A DNA stretch of 64,000 nt from Nocardia arizonensis (GCF_001310275.1 NZ_LGYZ01000093.1:27976-91975); one strand, 5' to 3'; shown: positions 17,893 to 27,464, counted from the first letter of the stretch. Numbers and translations: made by a program. The notes: generated from the sequence alone by a model not told the origin.

Positions 17893-18092
17893 GCAAACTC
17901 TCCTCGTCGTAGAACACAGGTCCATCCGGTAAGCACCGCGAGCGAGCCGCCGCACTCGTGAGCACCGACACTAACAGTCCGATGTCGTACTATGCGGTGT
18001 CGAGGCCGGATTCCGACCAGAAATCCGATCGAGTTTAGCGTGAAATGTGAAACGTGGATCTGAGCTCGGGAATCGGGAAGGGGCGTCACGCC

Positions 18093-19328
18093 ATGACGTT
18101 GACAATTCCCGCCGGCCGCGCCGCCGTCCCGGCGCGGGTGCGCGGATTCCTGCCCGCGCTGGAGGGCATGCGCGCCATGGCCGCGCTCGGAGTCCTGCTC
18201 ACCCACGTCGCCTTCCAGACCGGCGCGTCGGGAACCCCCGTGATGGGCCGGATCTTGGGACGCTTCGACATGGCGGTCGCGGTCTTCTTCGGGCTGTCGG
18301 GATTTCTGCTGTGGCGTCCGCACGCGGGCGCGGCGCGCGGATTCGGCGCGGCCCCCACCATCGGCCGCTACCTCCGGCATCGCGCCGCCCGCATCCTGCC
18401 CGCCTACTGGGTGGTGGTGTGCGCGGTCCTGCTGCTGTTGCCCAGCGCCGCGGACACCGCCGGCTCGCAGGTCTGGCTGTCGAATCTCGCTCTGCTTCAG
18501 GTCTTCGTGCCGCTGACCCTCACCGACGGCCTGACTCAGATGTGGAGCCTGTCCGTCGAAGTCGCCTTCTACCTGTTACTTCCACTGATCGCGGCGGCGC
18601 TGACCGGATTGCGCGGCGCGGCGGCGCGGTGGCGGGTTCCGGTGCTGCTCGGATTCGGAATACTGTGCCTCGGCTGGAATTTCCTGCCGGTGCCGACCCC
18701 GGACGCAATCCACGCCGACAACTGGCTGCCCGCCTATCTGCCGTGGTTCGCGGTGGGCATGCTGCTCGCCGAACTCGCGGACGATCCGACCGCGCTCGCG
18801 CGCGGGCGCCGACTGCTCGGCGATCAGCGGCTCATGTGGGCGATCGCCGCGCTCGCCTTCCTGGCCTCGGCCACCGACCTGGCCGGACCGGCCGGCCTGA
18901 CCCGCGCCGAACCCTGGCAGTACGTGGCGAAGATGGTCTTCGGGACGATCATCGGCTTCGGGCTGCTCGCCCCGCTGGTTCTCGGCGACGGCCGCCACCG
19001 CTGGCTGGAGTCACGGGTCGCGGCCACCCTCGGCCGCTGGTCCTACGGCATATTCCTGTGGCACCTCGCGGTGCTGACGGTGATATTCCCCGTCTTCGGC
19101 ATACTGCCGTTCCAGGGCGATTTCCTCTACATCCTCGTATTGACGGTGGCCTTGACACTGCCGATTGCCGCGGCCGGCTACGCGCTCGTGGAGGAACCCG
19201 CGCGACGCTTCGCCCGCCGTTTCGACAACCGCCCGGCGACCGCCGAGGGGCCGGGCAGTGCGGCGATACCGACCGCGACCACCGCGACCAGCGCGGGAAA
19301 CTGCACCCACAGAGAATTGCCGACGTAG
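18093..19328 (+). CDS. Acyltransferase 3 family membrane protein (Rv0228-type)
   Basis: A 411-residue membrane protein with about 10 hydrophobic segments. It has the N-terminal signature LPALEGMRAMAALGVLLTHV, whose His is the proposed catalytic residue, followed by FFGLSGFLL and SLSVEVAFYLLLP. These features define acyltransferase 3 (PF01757), which O-acylates envelope glycans or lipids. ATG 18093 with AAGGGG upstream is preferred; a GTG at 18054 would add 13 residues. It is the counterpart of Rv0228. Its last 151 bp overlap the end of aftD on the other strand, with no stop in between, which is unusually long for convergent genes. Confidence 0.88.
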   Translation: MTLTIPAGRAAVPARVRGFLPALEGMRAMAALGVLLTHVAFQTGASGTPVMGRILGRFDMAVAVFFGLSGFLLWRPHAGAARGFGAAPTIGRYLRHRAARILPAYWVVVCAVLLLLPSAADTAGSQVWLSNLALLQVFVPLTLTDGLTQMWSLSVEVAFYLLLPLIAAALTGLRGAAARWRVPVLLGFGILCLGWNFLPVPTPDAIHADNWLPAYLPWFAVGMLLAELADDPTALARGRRLLGDQRLMWAIAALAFLASATDLAGPAGLTRAEPWQYVAKMVFGTIIGFGLLAPLVLGDGRHRWLESRVAATLGRWSYGIFLWHLAVLTVIFPVFGILPFQGDFLYILVLTVALTLPIAAAGYALVEEPARRFARRFDNRPATAEGPGSAAIPTATTATSAGNCTHRELPT

Positions 19329-22300
19329 CCGCCCGGCGCGCGCCACGGACCGGTCGACAACGCGGCCAGCGAGATCGCGGTGCCGAGACCCGCGACCACC
19401 GCGAGCGGGTAGGTGCGCGCCCCCGGCGCGAACCGGACCGCGAGCACGCCTGCGACGCTCAGCGCGGCGCCGGTTGGTCCGGCGATGACGAACGCGGCGA
19501 CCGTGACGCCGATGATGCCGAAAACGCGCCTACCCCAGGTCCGCACGGCGGGTCGCGGGTCGGCGGCGGGCCCGCGCGGCACGGCGAGGAGGAGCAGCGG
19601 AATCAGCAGCAGGAGTCCGCCGAAGATGCCGAGCCGGTACCAGCGGTCGGTGGGAAAGGAGATGGTGACCGGTCCCGACGTGGCGCCGTCGTCGGGCAGC
19701 AGCCAGCCCTGTTGCCAGCCGTTGACCACGATCGGCGTGAGTTCGCGGCCGTCGGCGGTGCGCGCCTGCCATCCGACATTGGTGCTGAGCGGCAGGACCA
19801 GCAGCCGTTGCGAGGTCGGCGCGGCGGCGGGCGGCGGATCGGTGCGGGGCAGTCGCAGCCGATCCACCGAGAACATGTCGGTGGGGCCGACCTCGACATC
19901 GGCGCGGCCGGTGTGCAGTGCGAAATCGGGCAAGGCGTCCGCGTCCGCGGCCTCGTCGCCGTCGCAGACCCGCGCGGACACCGGTGCGCCGGAACGCAGG
20001 TCACGCACGGTCGCTGTGACGGTGGTCCGCACGGCGATACCGTCCACGCTGACCGTCGGGCCGAGTGCGCAGGGAATGGTGACGAGACGATCGGGAGTCG
20101 CGGCGGGCGGATAGTCCGGTCCGAGAACCTCGACTTCGGCCAGTCCGGCGGGCTGGGTCTGCGCGTATCCGAGGGCGGTGCGGTCCAGCACCGGCGACCA
20201 GGTCTGCACGCTGAGTTCGATCCGATCGGTGACCGTCGGATACAGCTCGACGCGCGCGGGTTCGCCGGGTTCACGGTCCTCGTCGAGCGCACGCACCTGC
20301 GGGCCGTTGCCGAGGTTCACCGATACCGAGGTCGGCGCGGCGGGCAGACCGCCAAGCGAGGTGGTCAGATCGAGTCCGGTCACCAGCGCCGGTTCGGGGA
20401 GTTCGATTGTCAGCGTGGGCTTCGGGCCGGTGATCCGGCGCGCGGACTCCTCGGGGGCGGTCCAACTCGTGCGCACGTCGCCGTCGGTGGCCGCGTAGGC
20501 CGACCCGCGCAGATCGCCCACATCGGCCTTACCGCGCGCCACCGGTCGATCCGGATCGGTGAGCAGGGCCTCGAGTGCCGGGCCCTGTCGGGTCCGCAGG
20601 GTCAACTCCGGTGTCACCCGCATCGGCTCGGGCACCGACAGGGTCCGCTGGAACGTGCCCGGCTCCTCGGGCGCGAGGGCGAGTCCCTTACCGCAGCGGA
20701 CTCGGTCGGGTGCGTCGAAACAGGCGCCGCGACCGGGGAACTCCTGTCCCAGATCCCAACCGGCGACCTGTCGGCCCGCCGGGACGGGCGGCAGAACCGT
20801 GCGGCGCCGGATGTCCACGCGCACGGGGGCCTCGCGCACCGAATAGTCGTCCAAACTGAGCTCGCTGATGCCGAATTGCCCGCCGCGGGTGCCGTCCTCG
20901 GTGCGGATCGCGGTGATCGACAGCCAGTCGGTGGTGCCGACCGGCAGCGAGATCGCCACCGGCGCACCGGGTTCGGAGATGCGGGCCGAGACACTGCCAT
21001 TGACGGTGCGCACCTCGATCCATTTCACCGGATCGCCGATGGCCGCCGGACTCGTGGTCAACCGCAGCAGACCGGCCTTGATCGGGTGGTCGAGGTCGAG
21101 CCGGAGCCACTGGCCCACCGCGCGTTCCAGTCCGCTGCTGAACCAGGCGGTGGCCGGATCGCCGTCGACGGCGGCCGCGGTGGAACTGCCCGGGGCCGAA
21201 CCCCCGATCTGGGTGGCGTCGGCCGCCGAACCCGACGCGGTGATCGTGGCGCCCGACCACTCCCCGCGCACCAATTCCTCGCCCGGCACCGGATAGTCGG
21301 GTACCAGATTGTGAGTGCGGCGCGGGTCGTCGGGGGCGCGCAGCGCCGAATTGTGGTTGTCGACGCGGCCGAAATCGGTTTCGCGGTCCATCGGGGTATC
21401 GGTGACGAGCATCGGGCCGCTCGGCAGTCCCGCGCGCGCGGCGTCGGCGGCGAGTACGGCCGGGGCCTCGGGGGCGCCGGATTCGCGGCGCAGCCGTTCC
21501 AGCACTTCGGGACCGCCCCGCACGACCGGCACCGAATCCAGTCCGACCGTGTACGCGCCAGGCACCGATTCCGGCGCGCCGACACCGCTCCGCAACTGGA
21601 CGGGCGCGCCGATCGGGGGCGTGTCCACGCGGTAGATCTGCACCGCCGGATAGGCGGGCCGCAGATCGCCGTCGACCACGAGTCCCTCGGCGATGACGGT
21701 GGCCTCGATCGGATTGCCGAATTCGGCCACCTTGGTCAAGCCGGGTGAACCCTCGATGGCCCGGTGCGCCAGCAGCGGCCGGGTGGAACGCGAGGTATCC
21801 GGGTCGAGGTCGTTGCGCAGCACCAGGATTCCGATGCCCTGATCGGCCAAGGTCGCGGCCAGGCCGTCCGATGGCCTGCCGTCGGCGATGAGACGTTGCA
21901 CCGAATCCATGGCGCGAATGGTGCCGGGCGGATTCAGCGGGACCGCGTCGCGAATCGACCAGGGCGTGCTCCCCAGCGCCTGTAACGGTTCGTCGCGGGT
22001 CAGACCCCACACCTGGCTGCCGAACGGCGCGCCCGGCACCACCAGCGCGCGGGTGTCGGCGGCATGGTCGGCCAACCATCGCGCGGTCTGCTTCCAATAG
22101 CCGGGCACCTCGTCGTAGGCGCCGCGCGGGGCCAGCTTCGCGGTCCATGCCAGCGATGTCGACAGGACCAGCGCGGTGAGCACGAGGGCGGCCACGGCCA
22201 CCATGCGGTCGCGCTCGGGATGGGCGAAGGCGCTGCGCCACACCCGCATGGGCGCCGCCGCGGGCAGCGGCACCCGTGCCAGCAGGTGAGCGAGCCCGAG

Positions 22301-23494
22301 TACCAGCGGCAACCGGATCAGCGGCTCCAACTTGTGCACATTGCGCAGCGGCGCCCCACCGGAATCGAGGAAGATCCGCACCGACTCCGCGAACGGCCCG
22401 CTCAATTCACCGACATAGCCCGCGCAGATGCCAACGAGCCCGACCAGCAGGATCAGCGTCAAACGCCCGCGGAAGGGCATGGTCCGCATCGCCAGCCCGG
22501 CCATACCCGCGGCCGCGAGCAGGCCGGTGGCCAGCACCGCGCCCGGCTGGGTCACCAGCACCGCGCCCGCGATGCGTTCCGGGGAGACGAAGGGCGTCCA
22601 ACTGTCGGTTCCGCGCAGCACCTCGGCCAGCGAGGCCCACTGCGTGGTGACCCCCGAGGACTCGATGTAGTCCAGGAAGGGCGGGCTCACCCTGCCGAGC
22701 AGCAGCAGCGGCACCGCCCACCACAGGGTCGCCGCCGCCAGCAGCGGAATCCAGGCCATGGTGAACCGCCGCCAGCGCCGATTCGGTCGGTAGCAGGCCC
22801 ACCACAGCAGGGCGGGCAGGAAGGCCGCGACGGTGGCGACGGCGTTGACCGCACCCATCAGCGCCAGCGCGACCGCGCTGCCCGCCGGAGAACTCGCGCC
22901 GCCGCGCCTGCGACCGCGATAGGCCGTGCCGAGCGCCGCGGGCGCGATCAACACCCACGGGGCCAACATCATCGGCAGGGTTTCCGAGGAGATCGACCCG
23001 AGGGTGGTCAGCACGCGCGGTGACAGCGCGAAGGCGACCGCCGCGATCATCCGCGACCCGCGGTTGCCGATGCCGAGTACCTCGCACAGCCGCACCACAC
23101 CCCAGAATCCGGCCAACAACAGCAGCGCCCACCAGATGCGCTGGGTCACCCAGGCGGGCAGACCGAGGAGATGTCCGGCCGAGAAGAACGCGCCGTGCGG
23201 GAAGAAGTACCCGTACGCCTGGTTCTGCACCTGCCCCATCGGGGCCTGACTGCTCCACAGATGAGCGGCGCGGTCGAGGAAACCGAGCGGATTCTGGGCC
23301 AGGTCGTATTTGGTGTCGGCCACCGTCAGGCCGGGCGCCTGGAAGAAGGCGAGCAGGAACGCCACAACCACGGTCGCGGCTAACCAGCGTCTGCCAAGGG
23401 GCGCGACTTCGGGGCCCGCCCCTGCCGCGCCGGAACTGCCGACCGAGTCGGCGGTGAAAGCAGAGGTCAGCGGCTCAGCGTGCGCCGTACTCAA
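19178..23494 (-). CDS. aftD: Arabinofuranosyltransferase AftD
   Basis: A 1438-residue GT-C glycosyltransferase that adds alpha-arabinofuranose from decaprenyl-phospho-arabinose to arabinogalactan and lipoarabinomannan in the periplasm. The M. tuberculosis protein (Rv0236c) is about 1400 residues. After an N-terminal cytoplasmic segment the first helix leads into VADTKYDLAQNPLGFLD, carrying the acidic residues of the first periplasmic loop. About 10 further helices fill residues 1-450. A long periplasmic part with beta-sandwich (carbohydrate-binding-like, DUF3367) modules follows, and three helices lie at the C-terminus. It overlaps the DUF2613 gene by 20 bp, as expected for an operon. Confidence 0.93.
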   Translation of the reverse strand: MSTAHAEPLTSAFTADSVGSSGAAGAGPEVAPLGRRWLAATVVVAFLLAFFQAPGLTVADTKYDLAQNPLGFLDRAAHLWSSQAPMGQVQNQAYGYFFPHGAFFSAGHLLGLPAWVTQRIWWALLLLAGFWGVVRLCEVLGIGNRGSRMIAAVAFALSPRVLTTLGSISSETLPMMLAPWVLIAPAALGTAYRGRRRGGASSPAGSAVALALMGAVNAVATVAAFLPALLWWACYRPNRRWRRFTMAWIPLLAAATLWWAVPLLLLGRVSPPFLDYIESSGVTTQWASLAEVLRGTDSWTPFVSPERIAGAVLVTQPGAVLATGLLAAAGMAGLAMRTMPFRGRLTLILLVGLVGICAGYVGELSGPFAESVRIFLDSGGAPLRNVHKLEPLIRLPLVLGLAHLLARVPLPAAAPMRVWRSAFAHPERDRMVAVAALVLTALVLSTSLAWTAKLAPRGAYDEVPGYWKQTARWLADHAADTRALVVPGAPFGSQVWGLTRDEPLQALGSTPWSIRDAVPLNPPGTIRAMDSVQRLIADGRPSDGLAATLADQGIGILVLRNDLDPDTSRSTRPLLAHRAIEGSPGLTKVAEFGNPIEATVIAEGLVVDGDLRPAYPAVQIYRVDTPPIGAPVQLRSGVGAPESVPGAYTVGLDSVPVVRGGPEVLERLRRESGAPEAPAVLAADAARAGLPSGPMLVTDTPMDRETDFGRVDNHNSALRAPDDPRRTHNLVPDYPVPGEELVRGEWSGATITASGSAADATQIGGSAPGSSTAAAVDGDPATAWFSSGLERAVGQWLRLDLDHPIKAGLLRLTTSPAAIGDPVKWIEVRTVNGSVSARISEPGAPVAISLPVGTTDWLSITAIRTEDGTRGGQFGISELSLDDYSVREAPVRVDIRRRTVLPPVPAGRQVAGWDLGQEFPGRGACFDAPDRVRCGKGLALAPEEPGTFQRTLSVPEPMRVTPELTLRTRQGPALEALLTDPDRPVARGKADVGDLRGSAYAATDGDVRTSWTAPEESARRITGPKPTLTIELPEPALVTGLDLTTSLGGLPAAPTSVSVNLGNGPQVRALDEDREPGEPARVELYPTVTDRIELSVQTWSPVLDRTALGYAQTQPAGLAEVEVLGPDYPPAATPDRLVTIPCALGPTVSVDGIAVRTTVTATVRDLRSGAPVSARVCDGDEAADADALPDFALHTGRADVEVGPTDMFSVDRLRLPRTDPPPAAAPTSQRLLVLPLSTNVGWQARTADGRELTPIVVNGWQQGWLLPDDGATSGPVTISFPTDRWYRLGIFGGLLLLIPLLLLAVPRGPAADPRPAVRTWGRRVFGIIGVTVAAFVIAGPTGAALSVAGVLAVRFAPGARTYPLAVVAGLGTAISLAALSTGPWRAPGGYVGNSLWVQFPALVAVVAVGIAALPGPSAVAGRLSKRRAKRRAGSSTSA

Positions 23495-23642
23495 CGTTGT
23501 TGAGCAGCGAAGAACTCGGGTCGCCGTGGTCCAGTTCGGGGCGCGAGTTCTGCTGCACCGCAGCGGTGATCACGAACACCGCGACCGCGCCCAGGACGGC
23601 GCCTGCGACCGCGCTGGCAACACCGGGGACGGCAAACTTCAT
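23475..23642 (-). CDS. DUF2613 small secreted/membrane protein (Rv0236A-type)
   Basis: A 55-residue protein beginning MKFAVPGVASAVAGAVLGAV, one hydrophobic helix followed by a short polar tail (NSRPELDHGDPSSSLLNNVEYG). This is the DUF2613 family, found just before aftD in mycobacteria (Rv0236A). The ATG at 23642 has TTGGAG eight bases upstream. Its 3' end overlaps the aftD start by 20 bp, so translation is probably coupled. A small AftD partner is plausible but unproven. Confidence 0.85.
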   Translation of the reverse strand: MKFAVPGVASAVAGAVLGAVAVFVITAAVQQNSRPELDHGDPSSSLLNNVEYGAR

Positions 23643-23756
23643 CGCGGACTCCAATACTCGAGGCAAGGCACATTCCGGGTCAACCTAGCAGGCCGGTCCG
23701 GCCTGGGGCGCCATCAGTGCGTGATTGGCGCGCCGACAATCCCGCCTGCCGCCGAG

Positions 23757-24851
23757 TCACGCCCGCGGAATCGCGCAGTCGAGCGCACCCAGCAGGGTGC
23801 GGAGTTTGGCGGTGGTCTCCTCGAATTCCGCGACCGGATCCGAGGCCGCGACGATGCCGCCGCCCGCGAACGCGCGCAGCGAACGGCCGTCGGCGGACAG
23901 TTCCGCGCAGCGGATCGCCACCACCCATTCGCCGTCGCCCGCGCCGTCGCACCAGCCGACCGCGCCACCGTAGAAGCCGCGATCCTCCTCGGCGTGGACG
24001 ATGGTGTCCAGCGCGAGATCGGTCGGGGTGCCGCAGACGGCCGGGGTGGGATGCAGCAGGAGTGCGAGGTCGAGCGCGGTGACGGCGGGGTCGCCCAGGG
24101 TGGCGGTGACCGGGGTGGCCAGATGCCATACCTCGGGCGTCTTCGCCAGCCGCGGTTCGTCCGGGATCGACAACTCGTCGCAGACCGGAGCGAGCACTTC
24201 CCGGATCCACTCGATCACGAAGGCGTGTTCGGCGCGATCCTTGCCGCTGGTCAGCAGCGCCTGCGCCTGCGCGGCGTCGGCCCGCGGATCGGGCAGGCGG
24301 GGGCGCGTCCCCGCGAGCGGCCGCAGGGTCACCGTCGCGCCGTGCCGTGCCACGAGCACCTCCGGCGTCGCGCCGATCAGGGTCGCGCCCGGACGACCGG
24401 CCGGGGTCAGGTCGACGGCGAAGACGTTGGCGTCGGGATGGCGGGTGCGCAGATAGGCGGTGACCACCTCCGGTTCCAGCGGCTCGACCGCCTCGGCGCG
24501 CACCGATCGCGCGGCGACCACCTTGCGCAGCGGCATGGCCGGATCGTTGAGCGATTCGACCAGTTTGCGCACCCGCGCGACGTGTTCGGCGCGCGTCGGA
24601 ATCTGTTCGACCACACGGACGGTCGGCAGCGGCGGCAGTGCCGCGGGCCGCCACGGCCCGGCGGTGTGACTCACGTGCTCGGGCACGTGCAGCGCCGCGG
24701 GCGCGCCCGGGTCGAACGGCAGCGCGCCGACGATCATCGGCGCGGCGCCCTCCCGCAGGGCCGCGACCGCCGCACCCGGATCGGCGATGGCCCGGCGGAC
24801 ACCGGTCGCACGCACAACGCCGCCGGGCCGGGCGAGCAGGAAATCGTTCAT
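23757..24851 (-). CDS. Isochorismate synthase
   Basis: A 364-residue chorismate-binding enzyme converting chorismate to isochorismate for menaquinone, or for salicylate and catecholate siderophores. Diagnostic segments are LRKVVAARS, LIGATPEVLVARHG, LAGTRPR, HPTPAVCGTP and EEDRGFYGGAVGW, all in the order of the MenF/EntC family. Length agrees with mycobacterial EntC (about 372). It starts at ATG 24851 (MNDFLLARPGG). No partner isochorismatase or MenD is nearby, so the pathway cannot be decided. In my memory of the M. tuberculosis map it is not between aftD and lpqI, so it is a local addition here. Confidence 0.9.
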   Translation of the reverse strand: MNDFLLARPGGVVRATGVRRAIADPGAAVAALREGAAPMIVGALPFDPGAPAALHVPEHVSHTAGPWRPAALPPLPTVRVVEQIPTRAEHVARVRKLVESLNDPAMPLRKVVAARSVRAEAVEPLEPEVVTAYLRTRHPDANVFAVDLTPAGRPGATLIGATPEVLVARHGATVTLRPLAGTRPRLPDPRADAAQAQALLTSGKDRAEHAFVIEWIREVLAPVCDELSIPDEPRLAKTPEVWHLATPVTATLGDPAVTALDLALLLHPTPAVCGTPTDLALDTIVHAEEDRGFYGGAVGWCDGAGDGEWVVAIRCAELSADGRSLRAFAGGGIVAASDPVAEFEETTAKLRTLLGALDCAIPRA

Positions 24852-24917
24852 GATTCCTCGACCCTAACCCCGCCCGCGACCCGCGCCCGGCCGGTGCGAG
24901 CGAAATCTCGTCAGAGG

Positions 24918-25397
24918 TCAGCGACGGGGTTCGCGACCGGGCGGGACCAGCAGAACCGGGCGGTGACAGTGTTTGAGCACCGCGTCGGCGACGCTGCTGT
25001 GCAGCAGGGCGCGCACACCCGTCGCCCCGCGCGTGCCCGCGACGATGATGTCGACATCGAGGTCGTCGGCGCATTCCACGATCGCGTTCCAGATGGTCGA
25101 GGTGCATTCGGCGGTGCGCGCCTCGGCATTCAGGCCGGCCAGTTTCGCCAGCCGCACACCCTCGATATTGACGTTCTTGGCATCGACGTAGGCGATGTCC
25201 TCGATCTCCTCGTCGGGCACCCACTCCGGCTGCACCACCCCCGAGAGGCCGGACAGTCGCGCGGCCTGGCGCACCATCGGCTCCCAGGCGGTCAGGACGA
25301 CGGCGCGATTCGCCGCGAGGAACCGGCCCGCGTACTCGATGGCGCGCTTGGCATTCTCGGAACCGTCGTAGGCGATGAGCATCAGATCGCAGGGCAC
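24918..25397 (-). CDS. Universal stress protein (UspA family)
   Basis: A 159-residue single Usp domain starting at GTG 25397 (VPCDLMLIAYDGSENAKRA), with AAGGAGG five bases upstream, which settles the start. The C-terminal ATP-binding signature GTRGATGVRALLHSSVADAV matches the G-2x-G-9x-G-(S/T) pattern of ATP-binding Usp proteins. It is divergent from lpqI and lies beside isochorismate synthase. Such proteins bind ATP and act in dormancy or stress; the target is unknown. Confidence 0.92.
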   Translation of the reverse strand: MPCDLMLIAYDGSENAKRAIEYAGRFLAANRAVVLTAWEPMVRQAARLSGLSGVVQPEWVPDEEIEDIAYVDAKNVNIEGVRLAKLAGLNAEARTAECTSTIWNAIVECADDLDVDIIVAGTRGATGVRALLHSSVADAVLKHCHRPVLLVPPGREPRR

Positions 25398-25524
25398 GAT
25401 GACCTCCTTGACGGGGAGTCTCACGCTGTTTCGCCAGATTACCCCCGGTGCGGGCCGATACGCGGCGCCCGCGCGATGCGCCCCGGACGCGGCGCGTCCA
25501 GTGCCGCGCACTACTCTGGCTGCA

Positions 25525-26688
25525 ATGCGGAAGACGCCTCTCGTGCTGATCGCAGTACTCGCCGCCGTGACCACCGCCTGCTCTGGCGGCAGCACCGAGA
25601 CGGCCGCGACCACTACGACCTCGACGCCGGGATCGCCCGCTTCCACCGGCGCCGCGAGCACGGTGACCCCCGCGAAACAGGATTGCGGCACCGCGTATCT
25701 GGCCCGCTTCACCCAGCGTCAGAAGCTGGCCCAATTGCTGACCGTCGGGGTTACCGGCGGGGCCGACGCGGCGGAGACCGTCCGCGGCGAACAGGTCGGC
25801 GGCATCTTCGTGGGCGGGTGGACCGACAAGTCCCTGCTCACCGACGGCAGACTCGCGCAAATCCAGTCCGCGGCGATCGCGCCGCTCATGGTGACCATCG
25901 ATGAGGAGGGCGGACGCGTATCCCGCGTCAAGGACCTCATCGGCGCGGCGCCCTCGGCCCGGGTCACCGCCCAGACCATGACGCCCGAGCAGTTCTACAC
26001 CGCGACCCTGAGCCGGGGTAAGGCGCTCAAGGACCTCGGCGTCACGGTCGATTTCGCGCCCGACGTCGACGTCAGCGGTCAGCCCGACGATTCGGTCATC
26101 GGCGATCGGTCCTTCTCCGACGACCCCGAGGTGGTCACCCGCTACGCCGACGCATACATCCGCGCCATGCGCGAGGTCGGCGTCGGCACGGTCATGAAGC
26201 ATTTCCCCGGCCACGGCTCGGGATCGGGCGATTCGCACACCGGTGCGGTCCGCACGCCGCCGCTGGCGGAGTTGCAGACCGTCGACCTGGTGCCCTACCG
26301 CGCACTCGTCGGATCGGGCGCGGCGGTCATGGTCGGCCACCTGGATGTGCCCGGTCTGACCTCGCCGGATGTGCCCGCGAGCATCAGCCCGGCCGCGATG
26401 TCGCTGCTGCGCGACGGCGCCGGTTACGGCGCGGCGCCGTTCGAGGGGGTCATCTTCACCGATGACCTGAGCGGCATGGCCGCGATCACCAGCAGGCTCG
26501 GCATCGAGGCCGCGGTCGAGGCCGCGCTGGTCGCGGGGGCCGACAACGCGCTGTGGATCAGTACCGACGCGGTGTCGAGCGTGCTCGACCGGCTCGAGCA
26601 GGCGGTGGCGAGTTCGCGGCTGCCCGCCGACCGGGTCGACGCCTCGGTGCTGCGCAACGCCGCCTACAAGGGCGCGCTGCGGTGCTGA
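25525..26688 (+). CDS. lpqI: Beta-N-acetylglucosaminidase lipoprotein LpqI/NagZ (GH3)
   Basis: A 387-residue lipoprotein. The signal peptide MRKTPLVLIAVLAAVTTAC ends in a lipobox cysteine at 19 (TTAC, slightly atypical), followed by a Ser/Thr-rich linker. The GH3 domain contains the NagZ-type loop KHFPGHG...DSHTG, whose His/Asp act in catalysis, and the nucleophile strand FTDDLSGM. The protein recycles muropeptide GlcNAc-MurNAc. Length equals M. tuberculosis LpqI (Rv0237, about 388). ATG 25525 is chosen because it opens the signal peptide; longer frame upstream overlaps the Usp gene. It is followed by the Rv0238-type TetR, as in mycobacteria. Confidence 0.93.
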   Translation: MRKTPLVLIAVLAAVTTACSGGSTETAATTTTSTPGSPASTGAASTVTPAKQDCGTAYLARFTQRQKLAQLLTVGVTGGADAAETVRGEQVGGIFVGGWTDKSLLTDGRLAQIQSAAIAPLMVTIDEEGGRVSRVKDLIGAAPSARVTAQTMTPEQFYTATLSRGKALKDLGVTVDFAPDVDVSGQPDDSVIGDRSFSDDPEVVTRYADAYIRAMREVGVGTVMKHFPGHGSGSGDSHTGAVRTPPLAELQTVDLVPYRALVGSGAAVMVGHLDVPGLTSPDVPASISPAAMSLLRDGAGYGAAPFEGVIFTDDLSGMAAITSRLGIEAAVEAALVAGADNALWISTDAVSSVLDRLEQAVASSRLPADRVDASVLRNAAYKGALRC

Positions 26689-26815
26689 GTGCGCCGCGGC
26701 GCTGAACCCCCGTCATCCGATCACCGGTGGGACCGTACTGTGTCCTGACCCGGTGGGCGCGGTCGTGCCGACGGGGCCGGGTGTCGGCTATAGGGAAAGC
26801 GAATTCGACCCGCCG

Positions 26816-26835
26816 AACTTACCTTGGAGTAATAT
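26816..26835. promoter_or_regulatory. Putative TetR operator in its own promoter
   Basis: AACTTAC-CTTGGA-GTAATAT, a partial palindrome with core TTAC-N6-GTAA, overlaps a -10-like TAATAT 30-50 bp before the TetR start. The core is the same as in the perfect palindrome at 31232-31251 between fabG4 and fadA2. This suggests self-regulation and one regulon; binding is inferred. Confidence 0.6.
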
Positions 26836-26864
26836 AAGGGCTTCACCCTGCGGTAGGAGAATGG

Positions 26865-27464
26865 ATGGCGGGCGGTACGAAGCGGCTTCCCAGAGCGGTT
26901 CGTGAACAGCAGATGCTGGATGCCGCCGTCGAGGTCTTCTCGCGCAAGGGGTTCCACGACACCTCCATGGACGCCATCGCGGCGGAGGCGAAAATCTCCA
27001 AACCGATGCTGTATCTGTACTACGGATCCAAGGACGAACTGTTCCGCGCGTGCATCCAGCGCGAGGGTATGCGACTCATCGAATCCGTTGCCCCGGCGGG
27101 AAATCCGCTGCTGTCACCGCACGAACAGTTGCGCACCGCGCTGGAAGGATTCCTCGGGTTCGTCGACCACAACCGCAAATCCTGGCAGGTGCTCTACCGC
27201 CAGGCCATCGGCCAACAGACATTCGCCTCCGAAATCGAGAACGCCCGTGAACGGGTCATCGAACTGACGGCGAAACTGCTCGAATCCAGCGCGCGCCATC
27301 CCGAACCCGGCACCAATTTCGACGTCGTCGCGGTCGCCGTCATCGGGGCGGGCGAGGCCATCGCGGACCGGGTCGCCAGTGGCCGCATCGACGTCTCCGA
27401 AGCCGTGGATCTACTCGACGACCTGGCCTGGCGTGGTCTGGCCGGACGCAAGAAGGCCGAGTAG
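26865..27464 (+). CDS. TetR-family regulator (Rv0238-type)
   Basis: A 199-residue TetR repressor. The N-terminal helix-turn-helix spans about residues 12-58 (MLDAAVEVFSRKGF then DAIAAEAKISKPMLYLYYGSK), and the helical C-terminal domain binds a ligand. ATG 26865 is preceded by GTAGGAG. Rv0238 has about 204 residues and the same neighbours. A shared TTAC-N6-GTAA site in its own promoter and between fabG4-htdX and fadA2 points to control of this beta-oxidation/fatty-acid reductase set, perhaps responding to an acyl-CoA, which is inference. Confidence 0.9.
   Translation: MAGGTKRLPRAVREQQMLDAAVEVFSRKGFHDTSMDAIAAEAKISKPMLYLYYGSKDELFRACIQREGMRLIESVAPAGNPLLSPHEQLRTALEGFLGFVDHNRKSWQVLYRQAIGQQTFASEIENARERVIELTAKLLESSARHPEPGTNFDVVAVAVIGAGEAIADRVASGRIDVSEAVDLLDDLAWRGLAGRKKAE

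Noticed and set aside
18047..21748. A 1233-codon open plus-strand frame covering acyltransferase and the aftD complement
   Set aside because: Translation is Arg/Gly/His/Asp-rich without any domain. It is the antisense shadow expected from GC-rich codon usage; the acyltransferase and aftD frames carry real motifs.
23310..25904. 864-codon plus-strand frame and the 886-codon minus frame around 23680-26340
   Set aside because: Both are shadows of aftD, isochorismate synthase, Usp and lpqI; no conserved segment or ribosome binding site.
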